Origin: Ichthyophis bannanicus
Taxonomy: Eukaryota; Chordata; Amphibia; Gymnophiona; Ichthyophiidae
Length of the DNA stretch: 64,000 bases
Assembly (NCBI GenBank): GCA_033557465.1
Contig: CM066045.1
Coordinates: forward strand, 132,267,596 to 132,331,595
Direction of reading: 5' to 3'
Positions 1 to 10,094 of this stretch are shown here, piece after piece; within the stretch, counting starts at the first letter, position 1, and each line of letters starts with the position of its first letter. The notes beneath the pieces are model-generated. The model ran no database searches. It was not told where the DNA came from and saw nothing but the letters and a program-made list of their open reading frames with translations. Both the position numbers and the translations under genes were made by a program.

Positions 1-794
1 CGGCCTCGACGCCGGTGTTAAGCAAGCGGGTCGAGTCCGCAAGAGCCCCGGGTAACAAAAGGCACAATTACCGCACCACTCCATGGTTGTGGAATCGGCC
101 ATGCATCGACTGAAAAGTCAGAAGATGCACTCCTCGGTGCCTCCCGGCTGGGAGGCCCGGAACCTGGATGCCCTCGGTAAGAAGTGCTTCCAGGGCTCTA
201 TGCTTGCTTGCCGTGTCCAGACCTACCATCTGTACATGGGCATGTACCTCCGAGACCTGGCAAAGGAGATTGCCGGGTTCTCTGCTGGTCTCTCCGAGGA
301 ACCTTTGCAGAGGTTCCAGGCCTTGTCCACTGGTATTCGAGAGTGCTCGAAGTTTATCTCTCGAGCAGCCTACGAATGGCTTTGAGGCTTCGGCCTGAGT
401 AGCCGGGGCCGGCATCGGTGCCCGCCAAGAGGCTTGGCTATGGTCATCTGACCTCGAGCCATGGGTGCAGGACAAGTTTGTCGTTGTCCCCTGCCGAGGT
501 GAAAACCTCTTTGGCAAGCCCATGGCTGAAAAGGCTGCAGAACTCGAGACCGAGACTCTGACCAGGACTAGGCTGTCCAGAAAAACCTCTGCCCCTTCTC
601 AGAAGAAGAATGGCTCGAGGAAAAAGGTCTTTTACTCGAGGAAGTCATCTGCCTATAAACCAAACCCTCATTATCAGGCCTCTGCAGCTCCCCAACAGGG
701 TCAGCAGGCCAAGGGGCAGGGTCATGGGCCCCATAGGCAGAAGGCCCCCAAGCCACCAACACCGGCCCCTGCTCAGCAGGGTGGGGGTTTTTGA
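1..794 (+). pseudogene. DIRS gag, C-terminal part, frameshifted
   Basis: This is the C-terminal half of the DIRS gag-like structural protein. An open stretch at 83-385 carries the motifs SQKMHSSVPPG and YHLYMGMYLRDLAKEIAGF, found in every other copy. One extra base near 370 shifts the frame and produces the stop at 383-385. The protein resumes at 465 with FGKPMAEKAAELETETLTRTRL and a Lys/Gln-rich tail. It ends at the conserved GGT-TTT-TGA-C stop (792-794). The RT frame lies +1 relative to it. The N-terminal cysteine motif is outside the window. Confidence 0.85.
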
Positions 795-2680
795 CTCAGC
801 CAGCATAGCCTCTTCTCCTCAGCTGGCTCACTTCAGCACAGGAGGCCGGCTGGCCCACTTTGCCCACAGGTGGTCAGCTGTCACATCAGATACCTGGGTA
901 CTCCATATAGTCCAAAAGGGCTATCTTCTCCATTTTCACCAGGTACCTCTCTCCTATTTTCCAGGGGAGCCTCCAAGTCCCCCTCTGCACAGGGACCTAC
1001 TCCTTCAGGAGTTAGCAAGTCTGCTAAAGGACCAGGCTGTGGAACCGGTGCCCCACCACCTGAGAGGTCACGGCTTTTATTCCAGGTAGTTTCTGGTACC
1101 AAAAAGAACAGGAGGCCTCAGACCCATCGTAGACTTGCGCAACCTCAACAAGTTCCTGGAGAGGGAAAAGTTCAAGATGCTTACCCTTGGAATCCTGCTG
1201 CCCTACCTCCAGCAGGGAGATTGGCTATGCTCCTTAGATCTAAAGGATGATTATACTCACATCCTTATTCATCCAGACCACATACAGTATCTCAGATTTG
1301 TTGTGGGGGGAAACCACTACCAGTACAGAGTATTTCCCTTTGCCCTAGCATCCGCTCCCAGGGTATTCACCAAGTGCCTGGCAGTGGTGGCGGCCTACCT
1401 GAGGCTTCAAGGTCTTTTTGTGTTTTCATACCTTGACGACTGGCTCAAAGAGGCCAGTCTTCCCAGGAGGTCAGTCAGGCCACCCTTCGCACTTTGGCTC
1501 TGCTTCAGCACTTGGGGTTTGTCATAAACTTCGCAAAGTCCACTTTGCTCCCGTCCCAGAACTTGGAATTCATAGGAGCAAGACTAGACACTCTTCAGGC
1601 GAGGGCTTTTCTGCCAGTGGACAGGGCCCTCCAGTTGATGGATGTAGCCAGGCAGTTTCACAGCAATTCCCGAGACTTCTCGGCCATATGGCTTCCACGG
1701 TTCATGTCACCCCCAATGCCTGCCTGCACATGCGACCTGCTCAGTGGAGCCTTCGAACTCAGTGGCATCAGGCCACAGGGAGCCTTGCAGACTCGGTGAG
1801 TGTATCCACCCTGCTCATCTCCTCTCTACAGTGGTGGCTTCATCTTCCGAATCTGGTACTCGGAGTGGATTTTCAACCCCCTCCGCATTCTCGAGTGCTG
1901 ACGACAGATGCTTCTCTTCTAGGTTGGGGAGCACATTGCCAAGGGACATGTACTCAGGGTCTCTGGACTCCTTGGGAGACTGCTCAACAGATAAACTTCC
2001 TAGAGCTACGGGCGATACGCCTAGCTCTGAGAGCCTTCTCCCACCTCACGTCGCACCAGTCTGTACTGGTCCAGACGGACAATCAAGTTGCCATGTTCTA
2101 CGTGAACAAACAGGGCACAGGCTCCTTCCTTCTCTGTCAGGAGGCACAACGGCTCTGCTCTTGGGCTGTCAATCACGGAATCCTCCTCAAGGCTGTCTAC
2201 CTTCCCGGTCAGGAAAATTGCCTGGCGGACAGGCTGAGCAGGATCCTGCAACCTCACGAATGGAGATTGAATCTCTTCGTGGCTCAGCGGATATTTCTCA
2301 AGTGGGGTCTCCCTACCATGGATCTCTTCGCCAGTCCTCTGAACCGGCAACTCCCGAGATTCTGTTCCAGACAACCGCATCCTCTCAGAGTAGCAGCGGA
2401 TGCTTTTCTGATTCCATGGTCCCAAGACCTGCTATATGCGTTTCCTCCCACGCCACTGGTGTCTTGGACACTGTTCAAGGTCCTCAAGGACAAAGCCTCA
2501 ATGATTCTGATAGCCCTCAGGTGGCCGAGGCAGCCGTGGTTCCCACTCCTGTTGCAACTGGCGGTGGACACTCCCCTGCCTCTGGGACTTCAACACGATC
2601 TCCTGTCTCAGGACCGGGGGTCTCTCTTGCACCCCAACCTCCAGTCCCTTCATCTGATGGCTTGGCTGCTGAAAGGGTAG
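795..2680 (+). pseudogene. DIRS reverse transcriptase-RNase H, broken
   Basis: RT motifs occur in family order: FYSR (1075-1086), LRNLNKFLE, LDLKDDYTHILIH, then YLDDW (about 1429-1443) with the two catalytic aspartates. RNase H follows, with TTDASLLGWGAH, VQTDNQVAMFYVNK and LPGQENCLADRLSR, then the DIRS C-terminal region with DLFASPLNRQLPRFCSRQ. It is inactive as read: an in-frame TAG at 1087-1089, a frameshift just after YLDDW (about 1455), and another near 1660-1740, before the RNase H segment in the frame ending at 2680. The C-terminal half overlaps the YR gene in another frame. Confidence 0.9.
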
Positions 2681-3717
2681 TCCTGGCTCCCCTACTCCTG
2701 CCTAGAGAGGTGGAAGACGTTGTCTTAGCCTCTAGGCGGCAATCCACTAGGAAATCCTACGCTCTTAAGTGGCGTAGATTCTCCACATGGTGTGCTCAAC
2801 ACAGCGAGAATCCCTTCTCGTGCTTGGTAGCGGTAGTATTGCAATATTTGCTTTACCTCTCCAATCTAGGCCTTAAGTCCAGCTCTGTCAGGGTTCACCT
2901 CAGTGCCCTCTCAGCGCACCACTCGCCGGTGGATGGGAGGCCTCTTTCCAACCACCCTTTGGTGGCTCGTTTTCTCAGAGGCCTCCTCCTGCTTAAGCCT
3001 CCTTTGCGTCCACCAGCCCCTGAGTGGGATCTGAATGTGGTTTTACAGCGGCTTACTTGTCCGCCATTTGAACCTATGGCTACCTGTCCTCTCCGTTTTC
3101 TCTCCTGGAAAACGTTGTTTCTGGTAGCTCTTACCTCTGCTCGGCGAGTGAGTGAGCGTCAGGCCCTAGTGTCTGATCCCCCTTACACTAGGTTCTACAA
3201 GAATAGGGTAGTCTTACGGACTCACCCGAAGTTTCTTCCTAGGGTTGTCTCCCCTTTTCACCTCAATCAGGAGGTGGTTCTTCCGACCTTCTTTCCCAGG
3301 CCGCATGCCAACCGGGCTGAGATGGTTCTGGATACCCTGGACTGTAGGAGGGCGTTGTCCTTCTACCTTGACCATACGCGGGAGCAAAGAAGGGCTGTTC
3401 AGCTCTTCGTTTCTTTTGACCCCAGTATGTTGGGGCTCCCTATCTCCAAGCGTACTTTGTCCATATGGGTCGCTAACTGTATCGCCTGGGCTTATGGGGC
3501 AGCTGGCCTCTCGTTGGAGGGTCGAGTCACGGCTCATCGTGTCAGGGCGAAGGCCGCGTCAGTGGCTCATCTCCGCTCTGTTCCGTTGGCAGACATCTGC
3601 CGGGCCGCTACTTGGTCTTCAAGCCAGACTTTTGCGGCCCATTACTGCCTTGAGAGGGAGTCCCGCAGGGACAGTGCTTTCGGACAGGCAGTACTCCATA
3701 ATCTCTTTGGGGTTTAG
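1744..3717 (+). CDS. DIRS tyrosine recombinase (YR), intact
   Basis: This is an open frame of 657 codons for the site-specific recombinase that would integrate the circular DIRS intermediate. Residues 1-~330 are Ser/Pro-rich and overprinted on RNase H. A core-binding region begins around LKWRRFSTWC, and the catalytic domain follows. Box I is SARRVSE with the catalytic Arg near residue 468; box II is AHRVR with His598 and Arg601; the nucleophile is Tyr634 in FAAHYCLE. The R-H-R-Y set is complete. One oddity is SER where other copies have SEL after box I. The true start is unknown; the frame given is the longest after the last stop. Confidence 0.88.
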   Translation: MEPSNSVASGHREPCRLGECIHPAHLLSTVVASSSESGTRSGFSTPSAFSSADDRCFSSRLGSTLPRDMYSGSLDSLGDCSTDKLPRATGDTPSSESLLPPHVAPVCTGPDGQSSCHVLREQTGHRLLPSLSGGTTALLLGCQSRNPPQGCLPSRSGKLPGGQAEQDPATSRMEIESLRGSADISQVGSPYHGSLRQSSEPATPEILFQTTASSQSSSGCFSDSMVPRPAICVSSHATGVLDTVQGPQGQSLNDSDSPQVAEAAVVPTPVATGGGHSPASGTSTRSPVSGPGVSLAPQPPVPSSDGLAAERVVLAPLLLPREVEDVVLASRRQSTRKSYALKWRRFSTWCAQHSENPFSCLVAVVLQYLLYLSNLGLKSSSVRVHLSALSAHHSPVDGRPLSNHPLVARFLRGLLLLKPPLRPPAPEWDLNVVLQRLTCPPFEPMATCPLRFLSWKTLFLVALTSARRVSERQALVSDPPYTRFYKNRVVLRTHPKFLPRVVSPFHLNQEVVLPTFFPRPHANRAEMVLDTLDCRRALSFYLDHTREQRRAVQLFVSFDPSMLGLPISKRTLSIWVANCIAWAYGAAGLSLEGRVTAHRVRAKAASVAHLRSVPLADICRAATWSSSQTFAAHYCLERESRRDSAFGQAVLHNLFGV

Positions 3718-3856
3718 GCAACTCCTGCCCTCCGGCCCTGGTGTTGGGCTACCGGTCAGGGGCGTTCTCAGAGAAGATTCCTTCCTTACGTACTGACGAG
3801 CTAGAGGGAGCTCATTTTTTCGGCTTGAGGTCTCCGGTAGCCTTAAGCTGGGGAGT

Positions 3857-3955
3857 CCCATATGTGAGGACTGACTTCCTGCTTGGTCCTGGAGAAAGAG
3901 TAGTTAGTCAGCTGTAACAGGTGTTCTCCAGGAGCAGCAGGAATCAGTCCTCACA
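3857..3955. repeat. DIRS internal complementary region (ICR), copy 1
   Basis: The first part (3857-3896) is the reverse complement of a left terminus (GGTCCTGGAGAA = complement of TTCTCCAGGACC). The second part (3897-3955) is the reverse complement of this copy's right terminus, including CACCTG-type palindrome arms, here with substitutions (TTAGTCAGCTG). The ICR therefore matches a circle junction and is the known template for end completion in DIRS replication. Confidence 0.9.
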
Positions 3956-4033
3956 ACCCTCCCTCCTCCCCTTGGAGTTGCAGTCATATGATTTATTTTG
4001 CTAATTTTTTGCTGTCTTTTAGCTATGTCATCA

Positions 4034-4220
4034 GACTGAGCAAGATGGCACCCTTGGGCGGCAAGGGGACCGCGCATGCGCGCTGCAATTCCCAAAGGCT
4101 TTCTTTAAAAGCTGGGGAAATGCTCCGCACGAGGGCTCCGTCGGCGCCGACGTCACCCATATTTGAGGACTGATTCCTGCTGCTCCTGGAGAACACCTGT
4201 TACAGGTGAGTAACTACTCT
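4034..4220. repeat. DIRS right inverted terminal repeat, copy 1
   Basis: GACTGAGCAAGATGGCACC through ACTACTCT is the inverted counterpart of the left ends of copies 2-7. The last 27 nt (CACCTGTTACAGGTG palindrome plus AGTAACTACTCT) have no counterpart in the left repeat and are matched only by the ICR. Confidence 0.9.
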
Positions 4221-4495
4221 TTATTAGCATATTTATACCGCACTCTTTAGAATCAGTGTGGTTTACATGTATACTAACAGGTACTTTTTATTCCCTTGTC
4301 CCTGAAGGGCTCACAATCTAAGTGTACCTGAGGCAATGGAGGGTTAAGTGGCTTGCTCAAGTCCACATGGAGTGGCCATGGGACTAGAGACCCCAGTCCC
4401 TCTGGCCTGAGTTTGCTTGTCCCTATGTGGGAATTGAACCCATGGCCTTCTGGCCTGAGGTAACCTGTCCCAAACACTGAGCCGCCACTCCTGAA
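4221..4495 (-). repeat. old SINE/L2-tail-like repeat (CORE-SINE-like)
   Basis: The segment opens with TTATACCGCACT...GTGTGGTTTACA, the reversed L2-type 3' tail also seen at 7356 and 25680. It continues with GAGGGTTAAGTGGCTTGCTCAAG and GGGAATTGAACCC, which resemble the conserved core of MIR/CORE-SINEs. The match is from memory of the family and the copy is degraded, so the class is tentative. Confidence 0.5.
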
Positions 4496-4730
4496 GAAAA
4501 AAAAGTTAATGAGATTGCTTTGTGTTTGTTTCTGTATTTCCTTTTAATTACTTTTGTGTTCAGTGGCGTGTGACAGCATATTGTTAGATGTGAGGGTCTC
4601 TACGAGGATCCTGATTTGGGTATTTATTTTGTGGATATATGTTTGTAGCACTTTTTAAAAAGTAGCCTCAAATTAGTCATGTTTGGAATTTCTTGTTCAT
4701 TTGTCCTTGTATTTTTTTTTTTTTTTTTAG

Positions 4731-4874
4731 AGAAGTTGACCTTTAAGAAAGCCCCCACTCCTCAGGAGTTCAGAGAAGGAGATGATGCAGTGATAGTGTG
4801 TGACGTGGTGAGCACCCACCCTGCCTCCATAATGTGGCATCACAAAGGAAAAGACATCGTCCTAAAATCAGATG
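4731..4874 (+). CDS. NCAM1: host exon: NCAM1-like Ig-domain exon
   Basis: This 144-bp exon lies between a long T-tract ending in TTTTAG (to 4730) and a GTAAGA donor (from 4875). It starts with 2 nt of a split codon and ends with 1 nt of the next. It encodes KLTFKKAPTPQEFREG, DAVIVCDVVS and IMWHHKGKD. These match the first half of the second immunoglobulin domain of the neural cell adhesion molecule, a cell-surface homophilic adhesion glycoprotein, with the B-strand Cys (VCDV) and the C-strand Trp in place. The PTPQEF motif favours NCAM1 over NCAM2. No neighbouring exon is visible, so they must lie outside the window. Confidence 0.88.
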
Positions 4875-5329
4875 GTAAGAGAAGAGGGGCCCCTTAGTGG
4901 GTCTCCTCTACCCCTGTCATGCTCTGCAAGCTTCAAATGTAAAAAAAGCTCATAGTCCTTCCATAGCCATCTTCTAGAATGTTGCCTGCAAATTAAAGAG
5001 AATCTTCCATAGAATTCTGGGGGAAGATGTAGAGTTTATTTCCTAAGAATTCAGCTATCTTAAGTGGTAAGATCACTTTCAAATTGTTTACTTTATATTC
5101 ACTTAATTGTTTTTAAACCTTCATAGAAGGGAAGACAAAAGTTATTTTATTTCTTATTTTTGAATAATCTCCATGTGTAAATAATTGCATATGCATATGT
5201 AGATTGGCTACATGTGCAAATGGCCAGTATTGGAAGATGCTATTTACCCATGGAGAACCACATCACACAGAGATTTCAAGGCGGAGATTATATTTTCAGC
5301 ATGCTTAAAATACAGATATGTACTCCCCA
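4875..5329. other. host intron, no feature seen
   Basis: AT-rich sequence downstream of the NCAM-like exon donor. I see no coding signal or recognisable repeat before the DIRS-like end at 5330. Confidence 0.6.
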
Positions 5330-5442
5330 TTCTCCTGGAACAAGCAAGAAGTCATTCCTCACATATGGGTGATGTTGACACTGACGGAGCCCTCGCAGAA
5401 GCATCCCCCTAGCTTTCAAAGAAAGCCTTTGGGAGATGCCAT
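5330..5442 (+). mobile_element. DIRS-A copy 3, left inverted repeat fragment
   Basis: The segment begins TTCTCCTGGAACAAGCAAG and follows the left-end consensus as far as GCCTTTGGGAGATGCCAT. Copy 2 then interrupts it. The matching remainder resumes at 11633 with TTCCCATGCAAGGGTGCC, the next part of the left end. Two adjacent left ends could also be a tandem duplication, but the resumption at 11633 favours nesting. Confidence 0.75.
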
Positions 5443-5831
5443 GAAGTCAGTCCTCACATATGGGTGACATCGACGTCGATGGAGCCCTGCGGAGCATTTC
5501 CCCAGCTTTCCATGAAAGGCTTTGGGAATGCAGGCACGCATGCGCGGTCCCCTTCCCGCCTAAAGGTGCCATCTTGCTCAGTCTCTCTTTTTCCGTGAAG
5601 CCTGTCGGACGTGTGTCCTTGTCCTCTCGGAAAAGTGTTAGATTTTTTGGCGATTCCTTCACTATTTTTTCTCCGGTTCGACGCCGGATCCCCTCCTGCT
5701 GGGTTCAGTATGCCGGTATCGAGCCCGATCTTCTTTTTTTGGTTTTTGCCCTTCGTGGCTGGCGTTCGCGCCCTTTTTCTTTTTCCCTGGAAGGCAGGTC
5801 CTTTGAGCTCGTGGGGACTCTTTTTTCCCCG

Positions 5832-8052
5832 ATGGCTTCCAGTGGTTTCAGGAAGTGTGATCGGTGCAAGAAACTAATGTCTGTCACCGACACACACGAC
5901 TGCTGTCTTTGGTGCCTCGGTCCGGACCACAATCCTGAGACCTGTGGACCATGTGGAAAAATGTCCAACAAGGCGCTTCGAAGTCGTCAGCACCAAAAGG
6001 AAAGGCTTTTCTCCAACTCGGCCTCCGGCCAGGCCCGAACTTCGTCTGAGGCCTCGACATCTCGGGAATCTGATCCCGAGCACCGTCGGAGCTCCTCGGA
6101 CAGAGGGTCCCCCGACCGGGAACGAAAGAGGAAGAAGCGGCTTGCGAGGGCGGCGTCGGAGGAGGTCCCTGGTTCCTCGAGAGCTAGGTCTCGGACCCCC
6201 GATCGCCGTCCCGGGCCCGTGGAACAGGAGAAGCCGCCAAAAGTACCTCATGTGGAGCCGGAGTCTGCTGGACACGTAAGTCCTGTAGTCCTCGTGGACT
6301 CTCCTCCCAGAGAGTTGATGTTGGGCCCGGCGCCGCCGGGGCCCGAGTCGGTGGCTGCTGAGTCTCCTGAGCTGGGTCTCAGGCTGACAGCCTTGGAGTG
6401 CAGATTGTCTGCTTTCATGGAACAGCAGCGGGCGCTGATGGCCAGCCTGTCTGGCGCATCTGCCCTGACCACCGGGACATCGACGTCGAAGTCGACCCCG
6501 GAGACCGAGCCGATACTCGAGACCATGAAGGCTCGAGGTCTACCTCGGTTGCGGTCACCCTCGACCTGCTGTTCGGGACCGAGGGCGTCGACGCCGGTGC
6601 CTTCGGCGTCGGGGCGGGTGCTCACAGGCCCCGCACGGTCGGACCCCGATTCCTCATCGGACGGGTCTGCCTGGGAGACGGTGGACGAGGAGTCCCCCGA
6701 CACCTTCCGGACTCGGTGCGTCCCGTCGGACTCACTGCAGTCCGAGCTCCGGAGTAGATCCCCCCCGGAAGATGCCCTGTTCTCGGAGTTCGTTCGGGAT
6801 ATGGCCACGGCATTGGCTATCCCTGCGGATCCCGAGGAGGAGCCTCGAGCAGAGGAGCTCGAGGCCCTCCAGTATGACTCTCCTCCGAAGGATGCCTTTA
6901 CTGTTCCGGTTCCTCCGATGCTGGAACGGCTCCTCTTCCTGATGTGGGAGGCACCGGCCTCGGCGCCGGTTCTAAGCAAGCGGGTCGATTCCATTTATCG
7001 ACTCGAAAGAGCCCTGGGTTTCAAGAGGCTTAGCTACCACACCATTCCATGGTGGAGGAATCAACCATGCATTGTCTGAAAAGTCAGAAGATGCACTCCG
7101 CGGTGCCCCCTGGCAGGGAGGCCCGGAACCTCGATGGTTTTGGTAGAAAGTGCTTCCAGGACTCGATGCTTGCTTGCTGTGTCCAGTCTTACCAGCTGTA
7201 CATGGGCATGTACTTGCGGGACCTGGCCAAGGAGCTGGCCGGGTTCTCTGCTGGTCTTTCCGGGGAACCCTTGCAGAGGTTCAAGTCCTTGTCTTCGGGG
7301 ATACGGGAATGCTCCAAGTTTATGTCCCGCGCTGCCTACGGTGGCTTCGAGGCTTTATTTATTGTATTTTATTTTATTTTATTTATTTAACAATTCTTAT
7401 ATACCGCGCTATTTGTTATCAGTGCGGTTTACATTCAACAACAAGAGCTCAGAGCAGTCAAGACTGTTTGAGTTTTACATTATAACAGGAGTTAGAACTT
7501 GGACCACACCGGGTAACTCTTTACATTTTGCAATAGCTTTAAATGATACAGATAAAGATTAACTATTTACACGCTGAGTTTGGTCAGAATAGACAAGGAT
7601 TACATAGTAAGTATATGCAGGTTGATATGGAGTAATAAATATTACATGGTATGAATAGACAAGAAGTGCTGATGGGCATGAGTGTGATTGCTTAAAGCAT
7701 GGGTGTTATGTCGTGACTGAGGTGTTTGTAGGGGATGGGGGTAGCTTTCTCTGGGGCTTCGGCTTTCTCTGAGGCTTCAGCCCATGTTGTGGCAGCCGGC
7801 ATCGCGGCTCGACGCCAGGCGTGGTTGCAGTCATCGGACCTCGAGCCATGGGTTCAGGACAAGTTGGTCGATGTCCCTTGCCGAGGTGAGAACCTTTTTG
7901 GCAAGCCCATGACCGAGAAGGCCGCACAGCTCGAAACTGAGCACCTCACGAGGACAAGGCTGTCTAGAAAGACTTCTGGCCCTTCTCACAAGAAGAAGGG
8001 CTCGGATAAAAAGCCTTTTTACCCGAGGAAGGGCACTGCCTACAAACAGTAA
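5832..8052 (+). pseudogene. DIRS gag, copy 2, interrupted
   Basis: The ATG at 5832 starts MASSGFRKCDRCKKLM, the conserved gag opening. A Cys/His motif follows: CDRC...THDCC..CLGPDH..ETCGPCGKM, which looks like a zinc-binding module shared by both DIRS families. A Ser/Arg/Pro-rich middle and the PPMLERLLFLMWEAP box come next. The frame breaks near 7000-7050 and the protein continues from 7049 in another frame. An L2 fragment interrupts it at 7356-7770. The tail (7771-8052) ends early at a TAA (8050-8052) where other copies have a tyrosine codon. Confidence 0.85.
7356..7770 (-). mobile_element. 5'-truncated L2-type LINE/SINE fragment in DIRS gag
   Basis: A TATTTATTGTATTTTATTTT tail is followed by TATATACCGCGC...GTGCGGTTTACA, the reverse of an L2-type 3' end. 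The same family occurs at 25672-26462. The gag motif GAGGCTT is present on both sides (7349-7355 and 7771-7777) as a 7-bp target duplication, so the insertion is delimited. Confidence 0.75.
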
Positions 8053-8168
8053 CCCCAGTACCAGGCCTCCCAAGCTCCCCCACAGGGTCAGCAGGCCAAG
8101 GGGCAAGGGAATGGGCCCCATAGGCAGAGGACCCCCAAGTCTCCGGCCCCTGCTCACAACTCAGCAGG

Positions 8169-10094
8169 GTGGGGGTGTTTGACTCCTTAGGCATAGCCTC
8201 TCCGTCCCTGCTCTCCCAACCCTGCACAGGAGGTCGACTTACCCTGTTTGCCCACAGGTGGCCACTCATCACTGGAGACAGTTGGGTGCTAAGCATCGTC
8301 CAAAAGGGCTATATGCTATACTTCCAACAGCTACCTCCTCCATACTTTCCAGGGGAGCCTCCAAGGCCTCCCCTGCACACAGATCTTCTCCTTCAGGAGC
8401 TCCAAGGTCTGTTGCGGGACAAGGCGGTGGAGCCTGTGCCTCCCAACCTCCAAGGTCAAGGGTTCTACTCCAGGTACTTTATCGTACCAAAAAGAACCGG
8501 TGGCCTCCGGCCTATTCTCGACCTCAGAAATCTCAACAAGTTCCTAGAGAAAGAGAAATTCAAGATACTTACTCTTGGAACACTGCTGCCCTACCTCCAG
8601 CAGGGAAATTGGCTATACTCCTTAGATTTAAAGGATGCGTACACTCACATCCTCATTCATCCAGACCACAGAAAGTACCTCAGTTTCATTGTGGGAGGAA
8701 ACCAGTATCAGTACAGAGTACTGCCTTTTGGCCTCACCTCCGCTCCCACGGTCTTTACCAAATGCCTGGCGGTGGTGGCGGCCTACCTGAGAAATCAGGG
8801 TATCTTTGTCTTCCCCTATCTGGATGACTGGCTGATCAGGGGTCAGATGTGCCAGGAGGCCAGACAAGCCACCCTCCGAACTATTGCTCTTCTTCAAAAC
8901 CTGGGTTTTGTCATAAACTTCGCAAAGTCCACTTTGCTGTCCTCCCAGAACTTGGAGTTCATAGGGGCAAGGCTGGACTCTCTTCTGGCAAAGGCGTTCT
9001 TGCCAGAAGACAGAGCCCAAAGACTGATAAACTTGGCAAACCAGTTTCTCAGTAGGTCACTGGTCTCCGCCAGACTCTGCCTGAGGCTTCTTGGCCACAT
9101 GGCTTTGACAGTACATGTGACCCCCAATGCCCGGCTCCCTATGAGGCCTGCACAGTGGTGCCTCAGAACTCGGTGGACACAGACCACAGGCAGCCTCAGA
9201 GACAGAGTAAGGGTGTCCAGACCATTCCTGTACTCTCTCCGCTGGTGGCTGCACCCACCCAATCTACTGCAAGGGGTGCCTTTTCAGATTCTTGGGTTCA
9301 CAATGGTGTTGACCACGGATGCCTCCCTGCAAGGCTGGGGGGCTCATTGTCTGGGCAAGTGCACCCAGGGCCTGTGGTCTCCCTGGGAGGCCACACAGCA
9401 GATCAATCTACTAGAACTCAGGGCTATTCGTTTAGCCTTCAAGACTTTCTCTCAAAGACTAGCTCATCAGTCTGTCCTAGTTCAAACAGACAACCAAGTA
9501 GCCATGTTTTATGTGAACCAGCAGGGCGGAACTGGGTCCAGGCTCCTTTGTTAGGAGGCACAGGACCTTTGCTTGTTTGCTCTCAGGCACAACATGCTCC
9601 TGAAGGCTGTGTATCTACCTGGCCAGGAAAACTACCTGGCAGACAGGTTGAGCAGGATTCTGCAGCCCCACGAATGGCAGCTCCATCCCTTAGTGGTTCA
9701 GAAGATTTTCCTGAAATGGGGACTTCCAACCATAGATCTGTTTGCCAGTCCATCGAACAAACAACTGCCGAGGTTCTGCTCCAGGCAACCGCACCCTCTG
9801 CGACTGGCAGCAGATGCTTTTCTGATTTCCTGGTCCCAGGGCCTCCTGTATGCGTTTCCTCCCACGCCCCTGGTGGCCCAAACCCTGTTCAAAATTCTTC
9901 ACGACAAGGCCTCGGTCCTGCTGGTAGCTCCCAGATGGCCGAAACAGCCTTGGTTTCCACTTCTGCTTCAGCTGGCAGTGGATCCCCCACTGCCTCTGGG
10001 GTTGCAGCCCGACCTTCTCTCTCAGGATCAGGGGTCCATTCTGCACCCAAATCTCAGAGCTCTCAATTTGATGGCATGGAGGCTGCAAGGGTAG
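8169..10094 (+). pseudogene. DIRS RT-RNase H, copy 2 (one in-frame stop)
   Basis: This is the best-preserved family-A RT. It carries GFYSRYFIVPKRTGGLRPIL, LRNLNKFLEKEKFKI, LDLKDAYTHILIHP, VLPFGLTSAPTVFTKC and PYLDDWLIRG with the catalytic DD, then RNase H (TTDASLQGWGAH, VQTDNQVAMFYVNQQ). Only one in-frame TAG (9552-9554) separates it from the C-terminal part (9573-10094), which holds LPGQENYLADRLSR and DLFASPSNKQLPRFCSRQ. The nominal start is not an ATG; the frame opens across the gag end. It reverse-transcribes element RNA; DIRS RTs group with the Ty3/gypsy side of LTR-type enzymes. Confidence 0.9.

Larger units (their letters stand above)
1..4220 (+). mobile_element. DIRS-A copy 1 (left part outside window)
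   Basis: This is the right-hand portion of a DIRS-type retrotransposon. It runs from inside gag through overlapping RT-RNase H and YR frames to an internal complementary region (3857-3955) and a right inverted terminal repeat ending in ACTACTCT at 4220. DIRS elements use a tyrosine recombinase instead of an integrase and insert without target duplication. By eye this copy is very close to copy 7 (57890-62133), so the two belong to one subfamily, but their right flanks differ, so they are separate insertions. Confidence 0.93.

Noticed and set aside
1744..3717. Phage or bacterial integrase
   Set aside because: The tyrosine recombinase sits with gag, RT-RNase H, inverted repeats and an ICR, which is the DIRS arrangement; nothing here is prokaryotic.
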